A DNA stretch of 64,000 nt, from contig NC_037600.1 in assembly GCF_003073045.1 (NCBI RefSeq), positions 10,404,758-10,468,757 on the forward strand, in the 5' to 3' direction. Under the pieces are notes generated by a model. That model searched no databases and was not told the DNA's origin. It saw only the letters and a program-made list of their open reading frames with translations. This document shows, piece after piece, positions 1 through 15,600 of this stretch; positions within the stretch are counted from its first letter, which is position 1; every line of letters starts with the position of its first letter. Source of the DNA: Pomacea canaliculata (taxonomy: Eukaryota > Mollusca > Gastropoda > Architaenioglossa > Ampullariidae). A program made the translations under genes and the position numbers.

Positions 1-684
1 TAAACCAACAACTATCCCTTGTGGCAAGGTTTACTATGATAATGGTTTACATAAAGCCAGTTTGGGGAAACCCATTTGTATGGTTTGACTGTAACAAATC
101 TTCTCATGCGACCTCCTCCAAGAAATCTACTACCACCAACAAAAACAATATGCACACATACACAATCTCCACCCCAACCCAACACACACCCACCTACTCA
201 AAGAAACTACAAATATTCCGGAGTATTTCAAAATACTACTGCCATTAAATCTTTTAAATGTGCACTAAAAAAATATCTTTTTCATTAGCATTACTCCTAA
301 CAACAGTCCATATAATGCTAATTTATCTTCTAGCCCTTTCTTGTCTATTTAGTCCACCTGCTTAGCTTCCTCCTCAGATTCACAAAACTCTCAACCCTTA
401 CTGTTATTTCATTCCTCTTTGTGTCTTCTACGTTTTGTCTTTTAGGTTCTACTAGTATTGTTGCTTATCCTTCCATTCTTTGTATGCTATCCATGTCTTG
501 TTCTTGTCTCAAGTAGCAAGGGCATGCTCCTTAATGAGTGTGATCATTATATATTATTAATCACGCATTTACTACTATTATTATTAAAATTGCAGTAAAG
601 TCACAGATTCACAATCACGAATGAAAATATTTTACTGCTGTGTTAAAAATGTAAATATAAGCATTAATACCCTCTGTATCTCAC
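1..684. other. Intronic sequence at left edge; no exon seen
   Basis: This AT-rich stretch follows the splice donor at 683-684 (minus-strand reading) of the CDK5RAP2-like gene. I see no further exon with a good acceptor and donor and no recognisable repeat, so it is probably the next intron of that gene. Confidence 0.5.
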
Positions 685-3600
685 CTGCAGTGTGCTGGCT
701 GATTTGTCAAGATCATTAACAAGTCTTTTAAACAACTCTGTCTGATTCTGTAAAAACATGTGCAAAAACACACACACACGAAAATGAATGAGAGAGAAAT
801 CAACAGTCTTGCAAGATCAGCATTCAACTTTTTTCAAAAATAATGACACACAGACTAAACATTATCCAAACAAAAACGATTGATGGTTAATATTAGACAT
901 TGCAATATTTGAGTGGGAATAAAATAATTCAAAATGGCAACCTCCACTTAAAGACTCACACTGCTGCACTACTGTGGTAAAACTCATGTTACCTTAGAAG
1001 AGTCATCTGTAAGAAGGTCCATCAGGGATGCCAACTGCTTGTCTTTGGCTCTCAGTTGCTGGGTCATCTGGGCCATTAAGGAATCTTTAGATTCCAGCTG
1101 ACGTGTGTATTCCTCCAGCAGTTTCTGAAAATGAATATATTAGTTCTCCCTCCAAGGTCTTGGCCTGCTTTGTGCTGCTATACTTGGGCATTATATACTG
1201 TTACATAACATTTACATAGTATATAATTGGGTATTATACTGCAACACATTAACTGGCCACTATTTTGGAAAAGGTTACACTGAATGCTCAGGACGATCAC
1301 CTTGTGTAATGTTCAACAATTTTCTGATGAAAAGGAAGGTGCAAGAAGAAACATGGCAGCAAAAAGATCCAATTTAATGTTATATAGAAAATGCTCATCT
1401 GTACAATGACATTCAAGCAATTTACAATCACTGTAAATTTTTTAAAAATATTATTCTTTATTCTCCTAAAGTATGCCCAAAACAATGCAAAATTTATATT
1501 GACAAACACTTTAGTAAAACATGTCTAAGTGAAAATCTACTTATGTCAAAAATAAAACAGAGTGACAAGATTTTTAGTTTTAGAAGGCTGAGCACTAAGA
1601 CTGCTGGTGAATGACTACAAAGATAAAAAGCACAATACCTGGTGCTGCTTTGCCTGGATATCCAGCTTTCCCTTGGCTTCCCCCCTTTCTTGTTCAAGTT
1701 GTTGCTGTAGACTCTGTTCCAAACAAGGGCATTTCTTACAGAATGTATTTATGTGCTCAACATACATTTAAGCATCCCAGAGGATGTTTTCATGTAAATA
1801 AACCTTTTTGTGGATGCATGTGTGTGGATCTAAGAGGAAAAAAACAACAAATTTTCTTCTGTTGCTTCAAAAAAGAAACAAAAAATTATGTTCAAAATAT
1901 AATGGATGAATTAGGCTTAAAAGGGTTAATTTTCTCACCTCTAGTGCTTCTTCACTTCGTCTCAAAGCCTGATTTGCAAGGTCCAGCTGCTCACGGAACC
2001 CTGCCAGTTCTCCCTCCTTTTTTCCAAGAGACTTAATCATCTCCTATAAAAATTAAGACTTAGGCTTTTCTCAAAATCAATCGCAACAAAAGCTTTTCAT
2101 AAATTCTTATTATATTTTAACTGAAACTGAAAAATAAACTGGATCAATTTTCTATAAATTGCATCATGCTTTCTTAAAAATGCAAAATACTTTATTATTT
2201 TGTTTAATTTAAAGACAACTGCAAAAGTGCTAGCTATTACAAAGTTACACAAATCCAAGATAAAAATTTTGATTTCATCCTTTTCTAAGCAATAAGGAAA
2301 TGAATTTTATTTACATCAAATTTTTTAGAAAGCTACTGCAAACACAGAAGTGGTATTAACATGTGTAAAAATGATCAGGAGATTGCATTTTCATACAGAT
2401 TTTTTACAAACACCCAACATGGAAGTAATCACAATTAAGGAAATGTTTAGTCACACAGACTCCAGCAAGAAGATACATGCAAGACATCTTGAATACTCCC
2501 ATGCCTCTAATACCCTTTTCACTCACCCAAAATGATATGCATAGCCCCATGGTTACTTTAAAACAAAATGACATGCAAAATAAATGCATACAAGTCGTTT
2601 TAATTCTTCTAAATAATCATTGCAATTCTCAATACTCTTGAAGAAAGTTTTCAAACTTCTAGTGAATAGAGCTATAACCATGAGAAACTTAATACCAATA
2701 CTCTATAACAGGGATGCCCAACCTACGGCCCGCGAGCCATATCCGGCCCGCGAAACTTCTGCCCACAGTGCAGGAAATCGGGAAGAAGAAGTATTTATCC
2801 CTATGTAGGGGCGTCTCTCAATCTTTTTTCGATGGACGAACATTTCGATTCATTGCTCCTACTTGGTGTCTCTACGATGCAGCCGGACATTCAGAAGTTG
2901 GTTTCGGGTAAACAACTTCAAATATCCCACTAATTACTACATAATCAATGGTAAGTACAACTTGTTTCTAATATAAATGGCATCTGCATTTTTTTTTTTT
3001 TTTTTTTTTTGTATTTTTTGCGGTGAAGCGGCCCGTGAAATGCATGTCGGAAATGTATATGGGCCCCAGGCCGAAAAAGGTTGGGCATCACTGCTCTATA
3101 ACATACTCTCCTATTCTTATAACCACGAGAAGCTTAATAAAAATACTTTTGGACAAACTCTCCTAGTGTTGACTTGGAAACTTTCATTTCATTCAATTTT
3201 GAGTGATAGACAATGCCAGCCATCATACCTTCTCTGATAAATTCATCTAATCAATATACGATTTTAACTGTCATCACAATTCTTTATAGTTATGAGTTTC
3301 TTGTTCATCCACAGAGTAAATGTGAGGTTTTCTTTTTGTTTTCGATTAGCCTTGTTAGACAAAACTATAAAGACGTAGGCACTATGGATGCAGTTAAATA
3401 TCTCCTAGAACAGTGGTTCTCAAAGTATTTCGGACCGCGGACCACTTTACCTAAGTAAAAACTATGGCGGACCACCAAGGCCTAAAAATCACTCTGTACT
3501 ATGAATTTCAAATTTAAATTGCCGCATTTATTTCATTACAATTCAAAACTAAATGTACTCTGTGACAGTAGTATAGTAATACATTGAAATAAAACTATGT

Positions 3601-6600
3601 ATATATCTTTCTTTGTAATTAAAATGTTAATGCAAGGAATGCATCACTTTAAACATCACTTTGCTGACATATGACGACTGTCAGCCGCGGACCACCTGAC
3701 ATGCCCACGGACCACACTTTGAGAACCCGTCCTAGAACACCAGATCAAAGAACAAGAAAGTGCTTCCAATAGAATGGCTGCTTCATCTGTACACCTTGTG
3801 TTTACCTCAGTCTTTGCATTTGCCTCTGTCAGTTGAAGCTGCAATCGGGTATTCTCTTGCATGGCATCATCCAGTGCCTCGCCTTGATGCTGAGGTTCCT
3901 GACGCACATTGTCACATGCATGGCAGATAGCCAGAGTGTCAGAATAGTCAAAAGCCACAGGAAAAACAAAACAAAACCAACAAAATGGGGATGAGGGCAG
4001 AATATTTTATATAAACAGAAGCAAAGTACACTACACACACATCAGACTGTTACACCTTAGACATGCAGTTATGGCCACTATTTACTGCTAATGTTTGAAC
4101 CTTGGAGAAAATAGACTGTCAAGCTTTAACTTAGATGGACATCTAAAATTGAAGAAAAACCTAAGAAAGAGAGTAAGAATATGTTTTACTGTTGCCACTA
4201 AGTGAGTGTTTAAATCTGACATTTTTTTAATCCGTTGGTCTGTATCCAAACATGCATCTCTGGCCATAACTGCTGTGCTTTTCAAATATTGCAAGATATC
4301 CCAGAAAACTTCTAATGCTACATGGTTTTATTATCATCCACTCGTGCAAAAAGAAGCACAAAATAAAAGCTAAAAGCGACTGGTAATAAATTTTGTTTGT
4401 GCAAGCATGATCATGATAACCATAACCATACACCAAGCATTATTCTGAATAGACCTGTGCAAGAATATGAGAACTGCCACAGATTCTCTTCCCACCACAG
4501 GTTTGGCGCAAGCCAAAAGAAATTACGATATACTCTAAACACCCAGTCCTCTGAAATAGTAAACCAGACTTCAAAGTTACAGAAAAACGTTTTCATGCTT
4601 ACATGCAGCTATTTCCTATGAATGCATTTATTGACAAAAAACAAAAGCAAACAACAAAAAGCAAATAGAATGATGAATAAACAAAAGTGGCACTGTGCTT
4701 GTAATCCACCCTGGTTAGCACAGCTTGAATGGACTCATAAAGAGACAATAAAATCTAAATAAATTCGTCCATGCAATTTTAAGCATGTGTGCACACACAT
4801 ACACAAAATCTTCTCCTGACCTACAAAACATAACACACCTCAGAAATTATTTTTGAAACCTACAAGTAACCAATAAAAAGAGACAGATGTTTCTTTCCAC
4901 TGTTTCAATCCTCTCTCTGCCGCCATTATTTATTTCACAATCTAATCACAAGTCTAATCACTTAAGTCTAGATTTTACTCATCTGGGTACAACTCCCTGC
5001 CTTCTGCTCAATCATGTGAATGATTGCTCAACAGAAAAATTAACAAAGACAAGTCATAGCTAGTATTGGTTTACAAGCAGGTTTAGCCATGCCCCATATA
5101 CATAACCATGCACACTCACACGCAATACGCAAGTTGCGGATTAAATCACAAGGTTAACTGATCACACTGGTTAAACTGTACATTGTGCAGGGTGACCTAG
5201 GACACTCACCTGATGTTTGTTCATTTCAGCCTCATGGAGGTCTGCACGCATTGCCTTTAAGGTGGCTTCACACTTTGACAGCTTTTCTTTCACCTTGCTC
5301 AGCTACAACATGCACAAGTAAATGCACACATCTTTGATCACATGTACATTTTTCTGCTTTTTCACATGTGCATGCATGCAAACATACACAATGTGCATAT
5401 GTGGAGTTGCTGTTTCCCCTTACTGGAATCACATAAGATACCACAAAGCTCAAAAGGTTCATGAGTGACTTTGGTTGGAGTAAACAAATTCGTCAGTGTC
5501 ATGAAATTAGAAAACTAAGCAAGGTCAAGACACTTTTTAACTTTGCGTTAAGTATGAAAAAATCTGAATGAGCCATGTGCTAAATGTGGAAATAAAGCAA
5601 TAATATGTTATCCATAGTATTGTAAAAGGTCTTTGTGCTAGACATGTTAGTTGACGAAGTACAAAACTACATTTTTACAACAAGTGATGAGCCACCTAAA
5701 CCACTTGATCAGTACTTTGCATCACTGGCTCTCATTAAGCTCATAGTTAAATCTTCTTAGGAGATTCACATGTGTCAGAAGGTGTAGGCATGCATGGGTG
5801 TTGAGTGTTTTATATGTCTGCCCGTTATGTTGTGTAAATATATGCTCATATTATGTTTTTATGTGTGGTTGTGATTGTGAGCAAAAGAACAATTTCTTTC
5901 TTGGACTTCCTCAGACAAAGTTTGATTTGATTATAATAGACACATCTAGTGAATGTGTATGTGACCAATATTTTGACCGTCCAACCTACAAAAAAGAAAA
6001 TGTTGAAGGCATTGAGTCTGTACTCTTTGAGTACCTGCATAGAGTTAGTGTCGATGCTCTTCAGTAACTACAAGCAGATTATGATTGCATTGTGACAATA
6101 CTGTGACTTTTAGTAAGTTGTTGCAATTAGCCAGAAATAAATGTCACTTTATCTTGATCATTCTGCAGAATATAGGCCACAAATTTTTCACTTGTGAAAA
6201 TAGCTTTTAAATACTAAAACAGCATGCTGCCAACACTCGCTTGGCCATTCAGTCCTGATCGCTTTTACTTCAAGTAAGGGCAAGTAATGTTGCCCACATC
6301 AAACTTTATGAGCTTCATGCAGACCAGTCAGGGTCTGAATATCAAGAGTTTTGACATGGTGAGGCCATGAGATCACATCCCATTGTGTTATGCTGCAGTT
6401 TCAATATCAGGTACCTGTGCTGCCGAAATATAGCCAAGGCTTCTCCTTACCTCTTTTTCTTTCTTGTGGACCTCATTGACCAGACCCTGGATGGTAAGAT
6501 CACGGCGCCTACTGTATTCTCGCTCTTGTTCCATGGCCTCTGCCAGTTCATCAGCCCTGCTGCTAGCCTCCTTTAAGTTCTTGTCTTTTGCTCGCATCTC

Positions 6601-9600
6601 AGTCTCCAGCTCCTGTAAAGCAGCAGACTTTGGAACTTATAAGGGGCACCCAAGTGCTAACGGCAAATTGCATCACTGTAATATGACAAACATACACTTA
6701 CCTTGCATACGCATGACATATTGCGCGCACACACACAACACAACGCTCAACGAGCCCCCACAGATGATGATGAGGATGAAGGGATTTGTAGGTGAATCGA
6801 ATCGAAGAGGCACAAGTTCAAAGGAATGTCACTGACAGAGTTATAAAGATGGCAGATGAAGACTGATGTTTTCCCACTCACTTGGCCATTTTGACAGTAA
6901 CTGCTTTTCTTATATATGACGTCTTTTTCTGCTTCAAGTGGCGTGGAACAAATGATGCACACAAAACACCATTCGTACACAAACAATACATGACCTACCA
7001 CAACTCATTACAATCATTGAGTTCTTTTAAGGCATCCAACAAATTGCTAAAAATAAATGTATCATTGTGTTCTCTGCATGCAAAGAATCATTTTCATTCA
7101 TTTGTCAAACAAATCTTAATACATACATTAGTAAGGACAAAAGGCAGAAAACAAAACAGGATAATTAAAACATATGACAATGTATAAATTAGGAACTGAC
7201 ACTGAACATGCTGTTAAACCTCTTTATTCAAGCTCAAAACTTTCCACAACGATGAGACTGAAATGGCCTCCAATATGAATAAGTTGTACACTTTAACCAG
7301 CAAGATGTGTGCTGTCTGCTCATGTGCAAGGCTCTATCTATCCCAGCTGATTTCAAACACGATAAAATGCTCCACTCACTTCTATTCTGCTGTCCCTGTT
7401 AGTCAGAATTTCCTGCAGCTCCATTATCTTTGCCTCCAACTGATGTAGCTTCTCTTGCTGATCCTGCACCTGGTCCTGCCAGGTACATAAAGAATGTATT
7501 TCAGTCTGTTTATTTTGCACAGAGTTGCTTCATTATTCAATGTTAAACTTGTAGCTTACATGTACACACATACTTGCAAATGCATTAACCATTAAAGCAC
7601 TGCATATAAGTATTACAAAGAAAATGGCTAGTAACTGAAGACTATGAAGATGACAGCAGGTAATTTTTGTTTTTATTATTGCTGCTCTCAGGTAAACTTT
7701 AGACCATTTTTTTTTTTGGAAAGGAGAAAGCTTCAAGTTTAAAAAAAACAACTTAATAATATAGAACTCGCACTTCCTCAAAACAAATAAAGTTCATATT
7801 TTGAATTTATGATGTCACATGAATTCTACAAATACTCTTTGTAAGATCAATCATTTATAATATTAAACAATGGTAACAGAAGCATCACTACTTTTCACTG
7901 TTTTGTAAACCCGCAAGATCAATAAAACTTGAAATAAATTTAAATAAAAATGCACACAGAATGAAAGAAAAAAACAAACAAATAATCATTCATTTTGTCA
8001 GTTCTCTCTTGGTTTGCACTGCCATAATTTCATATGCCAATCACAAATCATCTCCCAGAAATATAAACAAAAGCATCATTGTTGTATTGCAATAGGAAAC
8101 ATGCACAAGACAATGCAGTTGATCAACTAACATGTACCATTAAATTGTTGATTCTTTCTGTATGCTGCTTTCGCAGTTTCTGCACAAGTTTTACCTTCAT
8201 TCTTTGATCCAAAATATTAAAGCAATAAAATTCAAAATAATAAAATAAACTGCCTTTAAAAAAGAAAGGACTCTGATGTTCTGTAGAAGCAAAAGAAATC
8301 TGTTCTACAGTTGTTAAAATAATTAAGCACGTCATGCATCCTGCATTAAATTATAATACATTATTCTACTTGAATATCTTTTAACCATCATGGAATTTCA
8401 CAACTCTGGAGTTAAAAATCCTATTGTTCTCACATTCAAAGTGCACATAAAATGTGAACATGCAAAAACTTAAGATGAAATGGGGGAAACTTTTGCTGCA
8501 GACTTTAAATGCAAAGAAGATATGGCAAGTGTTCATCTCTTCTGTGTCACAGTCATGGCTTTGGTGGACTCACAGTTATGTACAACACTAGAAATTAAAG
8601 GCAACAAACCTCTAGGTGACGTGATGCCAGGAAAGAATGGCCATCAATCTGTGACTGGTCTCTAAGGGCTGAAGACAGTTGCTGCATGCAAAGTTGTAAC
8701 AAGTGTAAAGGTTGGATTCAAGGAACATGCAAGTACATCTTAATATCATGCGTCTCATGCAGTGATATAAAAAACTCACTTAAACCAAGCCTCAGTGGAA
8801 ATAATATGAAATTTTTGACATATATTTCACTCTCATAATATGCACACAGAGTACTACAAAAACCACAACAACTTATCAGGCACAAAAGTATAACTCTCCT
8901 ATTTATCCTGACCTCCACATCACGGTCTTTGCGCTGCACAGCCTTTTCTGCTTGCTCTGCACGAGCTAAGGCCTGTTGTTTCTCCTCTTCAGCTTCCTTC
9001 AAAGCCATTTTGAGAGAAACAAATGCCTGTTCTCTTTCTTCCAACTCACTCTGAAGGTCTGCCACATCTCTGTATATGTATACAAAAAAGTGATCAGTAA
9101 CAAATATAAGCAGCTAAATTTTCTCTGAAGTGCCATATCATATACGGATATTACAACAACAACTGAATTATTTGTAAAGAACCCTTACCAGAGAGGCTAA
9201 CTTTCTGACTTCATGGGAGTGGGTTGAACTTTTCATGTCATATTTATTCCAGAAATTGTGAATGCATATGTTTATGTCCCATTTGTATACTCAAGGAATA
9301 ATGATGAATGAACCATAGCATGCAATTTGTTCAGCTGACATATGACTACTGACTGCAATTTGCTTCTCTGGCATGTAATGTTATGATGTCCCGGAAATAA
9401 AATGTTACATTATTTTTTAAAAAAAGCACTGAAGTATTTTTTTTAAAACTACGGCTACCATCAATCAGTTTAATTGTATTCACACTACTGGCTTTCGTCC
9501 AAAACAAAGCTAACTGGTTTTAAAGAGATTTTATTGCTGGCACAAAAAAAATTTTTTAAAAGTGTCATGATTCCTAGCGTCCACTTTTCATTCAATTTAA

Positions 9601-12600
9601 ATGAGTCTAGAGCATTTGATTTTTCTTCTCCCTACCTTTAATATACCTACATATATGCATTACCTTTCTTTAAGTTGTACTGCATCCTCAAGTTTCTGTA
9701 GAAAGCAAACATGGAAAAAAATATTACTTTAATCTACTGGAAAATGCTTCACCATTGTATGTGTCTATTGTTCAAATGCATTTGAAAAAGTAATAATAAT
9801 GATAAATGTCATGCCACCACTACCGTTCTAAATATTCAGTCACTTTTGCCTGTACTGAATGAACAACAAATATTTCAAAGGTATCCTTGATTTAGGATAA
9901 TGTGCATCCTATTTCCTTCCTTGACTACCCATAGCACATACTATCTTTTGCAAATACTTTAAACTAGGTTATCAATTTGATCTCTGTCCTCTGACTACTC
10001 TTTTCACACATAGCCCATTGTCTGTTTGTACCCAGGACTATAGTTCTAGTACTCTCACACCTGAATCTTTTGAATTCTTTTATGGAAATACCCATTTAAC
10101 GTCAACTGGAAACACTGAAGACCTGTGCCTACTCCCCAAAGGACTTCAATTTCAATATTTCTGCAGTCTTTGCATCACAAGATGAACTAGCTAACCTTCT
10201 CTTGACGCTGTTTAAAACAGTGTTACCTGGTAAATAAATCCTTAATTGCCAGCAAGCTCTACTCACTTTTGATTTGAACAGCTCTTGTTGCACCTGCCTT
10301 TCTAAGTCTGACAACTTAATCTCCAAGTCATTCATATGCTTATTTGCATTTTCTGCTTCTTCTCGAGATCTTTCAGCTTCCTGTACAGAAGAAAATGCAT
10401 GTGCAAGTGCACAAAAAAGCACACACATATATATATATGCAGAATGTATCTGTTAACAATTCCTGCTATATTCTACTTTCTTGAAAATATTTATCATTAC
10501 TGGTCTGCACACACAGTGCAATCTACCTTAGTCATGCTGTTGTGCGTTATAAGAAACCACTATTATTGTTAAGAAATATCCATGCTGTAAACCCAAGACT
10601 GTATGTTTAAAAAAGCAGCCAAACAAATTATAACAAATTACACAGTTAAGACCTTTGGTCATTCTACTAAACAATCTAGCAATGAAAGAAAAGCTTTAAA
10701 GTACTGTCTGAACTGATACATAAAGATTCTGATAGCACACATCTAGGAAACTCAAAACAAACCCTAAAAGACTTAAAGACACAGATACAGATGAACTCAC
10801 ACATACACACGCAGGCAGGAAGTAAGCATGTGACTAACAACAGCCCAAACCCTCCCTCTGCAATGTCTCATACCTGAATGGCTTGCTGCAGGTCCGACTT
10901 GAGATTTTCTGTGTATTTCTTGTGCTGAGCCTCCAAGTTCTGGCGCATGGTCTCAAGGTCACTTTGCTGGCCAGATGTCAGGGCTTCCATAGCTTGACTG
11001 CAATAGGTCAATGAACAGCACAACTGTCATCTCAGACACCACACCAACTAATCAGTTAGCAAGGCTTACAGCATTCCTGGAAGTCTCTATCTTCTTTTTT
11101 GCTTTATCAGAGAACCATATCGACTTACCAAACACAATATTTCATCCTCATCGTGAGTTAAAAAACAAACAAACAAAACTAAGTGAATACTGAAAATACT
11201 TTAAGTGAATATGTAAAGAGAGCTACAGTCTCAGATATGCATCATGGCTTTTATCACGTTACCTGGCCTTACGCAGAAGCTCCTGCTTGTCTGCAAGTTC
11301 CTGTTTCAGGCTCTGAACAGCAACTTTTAGTTCTATATTCTGAAAAAAATATTACCACATGCAAGAGCACATAACAGCCTTGGTTACAATATGAAGCCAA
11401 AAAAGCAGATGTCACTGGATATGAAATATTTTGAAAGGATAAATTTTACCCTGATCGTCTTAAGAGTATCACCTCCATTGACATCCATGAACAAGGGTGT
11501 ACACAGACAACTGGTTCTGGTTCACACTGTTTGTTTTAAGAGTTAAAGTATCGATGAAAACTAAAAGAATGCATTATTAATGCTAAAAAAGAAAGCCAAC
11601 TTACAGTTTTAAACGTATCTTCTGTACTACCAAACTTCTGTTCCATGCGTTCCTCCAAGAAGTAAATGCGAAGTTTTAAGCTGAAATTCTCTTTCTTGAG
11701 TTCTGCGATTTGCTACTCACACACACACACAACCAGGCAAGTAGAAACATTAAATCTTCAAAGAAAACTAAAAAATATTCAAGTATAGAAAAGTATCATG
11801 ATTTTTGAATTTTCCCCCAACATCTTTGAAGGCACGATCATACGACTAGGCTATTATTGTATCAAACATATTTTTGTAGATGCACCTCTCACTTTCAGAG
11901 TAAAAGAGGTAATGCAAAAAGCCAATTTGTTTTTATTTAAATCTGTATGTATATAAGAGAGTGAGAGAGCCCTTACTTTGCCCTCTTCTATTTTTGGCAA
12001 AAGAACACCCAAGCATTTACTAGAAAACAATTTAAAAGCTCTTGGTGTATTCTATTGGCATAATTTTAATATCACCACCAGAAAGTTTAATATGCACACA
12101 CACACTTAACTATAATCAAAAGTTATCTAGCTGAGATCTGTATTTTGCATGTGGCATTTTGGGCAGATAACATTACTCACCTGATCATACTCCTTCATGG
12201 TTCGACCACGTACAGGGGACATTCGCCCGCTGCTAGTTTTAGCCAACACTAAAGACATAATGGAACTTATATTTTATAAATATTTCTAATAATAATGATC
12301 ACCATCATCACTTATATAGTACATGTCTTTACATGGCGGTGACCTCAATGCAGTTGAACAAAAGAGCAGTATAAAAAACAAATACGGTGGTACAGGTTGC
12401 AAACAATAACAAAAATAGGGGCAATGGGTAGGATAGGGAGGAAAAAAAAAGATCACCAGTAGGTAGTATTTGTTATAAGTTCAAAAAGAATAGTTCTATT
12501 GGCAGAAAGCTTTCAAATAAATATATTGCTATTTTGTAAATGTTACCTCATAAAATTCACCAAAAGATAATTGCAAGAACCGGCACATAAAATATAAAAG

Positions 12601-15600
12601 CAACTAAATCTATGTCTCTTACAGATTAAATAAGCACTACAAACTATATGAAAGCAAACATTTTTCTTGAAATGTTAACAACATGATAACACAACCTATA
12701 TATATTTTTTACATATTTTAAAAATTTAAGTCACCCTGGACAACTTACAGCAAATGCCATTTTTAAACAAAGGGCTTCATTTGTAACAATGATAACATAG
12801 ATTACTGTACTTGGCACAAGTCCTGGACTAGCAGATGCTGCTCTAGACGGTGGATGGTCTCCAATACTGCCATCAATAGTGACGTCGGGCAGATCCAGCG
12901 GATTGGTACTGAACACAAAAGTTTATATTCAGTAGGAACAACTCCTCCACCAGATCATTCTTTGTTAATACAATTGCCAGTATTTATTTTTTCTAAATCA
13001 TGCAAAATGACCCAATAGACAAATGGTTTTGTGCAGGCAGTACAGCAACCTGTAAACTCCTATCATTTAACAGCCTTTCCTTGTATGGATTGTAAAGGGC
13101 CTTGAGTCTGGCAGATGTTCGAGAAACATGCTAAACAAATGCATTCATTATTATTATCAAATGGTGTTCCACGGTATCCTCTATCCTTTAAATAAAATTT
13201 TCATTCTGCAAAGCAAGAAAGTAAAAAGAGTAATCTTAGTGGTAAAGAGTCCCATAGCTATGAGACATAAGGGGTGGTGAATGTATGATGTTCACTACAT
13301 CTGGAGAATGGCACATGGAAGTGGGAATCCAGCCCTATACTTTCACTGACTTTATCTTCCCTAATAAATCAAGTACCCCTTTCTGCTGCATAGAAGCTAG
13401 GTGTCTGTATGGAATTTTCCAGCAACATGCATAAGAAGGCATTGAATTCAGCTAATTTCTATTCTACAGACAAGCAAGCAAACTACCATGCTTCAGAGCA
13501 TTCATTAATAAGCAATCTTTATAGCAAAATTTTTTTAAATGCAAGATTAAGATAATATGTTTATATTTTAATAACAGAATTCTGTTAGTTGCAGCATAGA
13601 TGCAAAACACACACACACAAAGGTTTTGTGATGAGAAATCAATGTTAATGCTTGGCTAAAACTAATAGCAACAACAAAAATGTTCCAAGGTGAGCTGTAA
13701 CAAGGTGCAGGTGTCACACTTGACTTAGCACTTGTCCTGGCAGAAAGTCAAGATAATATGTTTGCCATCTGTTTCCAACAAATTTTGTACAGTCATATAG
13801 AAAGATGCCATGAGTAATCTCAAAAACAAACTACTATAGCCTGCGCGTGAAATATATAAAAAAAAATAATAATTAAAAAAAAAAAACAAACAAACAAACA
13901 AACAAAAAACCAACCTAAAAACACTGAGAATAAAAACCACTATAGAAATGTATATCTAATATATCAAAGTTGCATTTAGAGGTTTGCACAAATAGTATAT
14001 GAATATCTGACCAGTTTCTATTTTTCATCATTCTATCTCTACATTTAACTTTTATGCATGTGCACACAACTAAACTTGCATGCCAAACAAGTTGAAACAG
14101 TTCAAGTTGTAAACAAACGGATTTTACCACTGACAATGATGGCTAAAAACTAAATTAACTGTTAAGTATCGTAGACCTCTGTGAGCTTAACCAACCAGTA
14201 ATAAATGAGTGACATTTATTCACATTGTATAAAAGACAGATGTAGCAGCCTAGGGTAACCCAATTCTCCAGCTCCACTGGGGGTAATGGTAAGTCTCTTC
14301 TAAACAGCTCAACCATGACCAGAGATTACTGTGGATTTGCTTACATCAGCCTTTGTTTTTCAACAAAGCATAGTGCCCCTGTTGGGGGTCTGAAAAATCT
14401 TTAGCCTCTAGTACTCATATCCTCATTCAATGACTCGATCAATATTTTGCTTTGAGGGACCTAAGGAACTGATATAACAAAAGAAACAGCTTTAGGTAAT
14501 GGAAGGTAGACTAAATCGCTCCTTTGGTGGCAACAAAATTATTTATTATTATTTATAAATAATATATAATTATTATTAATTTTATGAGAAATTTTTTAAA
14601 TCATGTTAAAGAACATACCAAAAAATCTAAGTGAATAAAAGGGATATTTTTTTCCTTGTTATTACATGAACATTTACATCTAAGAAACCTCAGAGACACA
14701 TAGTTATGCCACTCCACCAAAGACTTACAGTTGAGCTTCCATAAAAAAATTGTACTCTCAACTACTTTTTAAAGCAAAACTTTATATGCTTACTGAAGAT
14801 TTCATGCAATGGCAAGAATAAAGACCGAATATCTACTGATGGCATTATTTAACATTAGTGGTCACACAATAATCTTATTGTTTTAAGGATCAATCTACCT
14901 TCATTATTAATATGTCTGTATATTTTTATTTTTTGTAAAGCACTTTGATCCTGCCTTTGATGGTGGAGTAAAGTGCAATATAAATTAACTTTATTATTAT
15001 TATATGGGGGGTGTACTTAAAATATGCCACAAATGACAGCGCCTGCAAAAAAAATGCCGCATGGAGAATAACGAACGCGGAAAACTTTGAAACTAGGAGG
15101 GATTGCGTGGGATGATAATATGCAGACAATACAGACTACACATATTCCACCCGAAATACCTGCAATATTTATATGGTTTCTCATACTGTTTATGCTCATG
15201 CTTGCTCACACACAATCAAGCCGTAATAGCCAGTGTCAAGTTACGAACACCAGCAACAAAACAGACTATGTACTGTTCTTTCCATTCGACGCCACACAGC
15301 AAGTGATGACGTCTTTCAAAAATTTATCTTCTCTTTCTCGATGTCGCTAATCATTTACTGATAAAATTGCCACAAATGAAGTACTGAGTATTTACTGGCA
15401 TCAGTAACTTATGCTCAAACGCTATATGAACATAATACAAATTGCGACAGAAACTTCCATTTTTAAATCCCTTCGCCTTTGTACTGTCTCGTTCATGCCC
15501 TTTTCGATGCCCTATTCAATTTTTATTACAAAGTTTGTACAAAACATGCTACGATTGCAGTTAGACTACAATCCGTAAAACTCTGTCATTCACTGTACAG

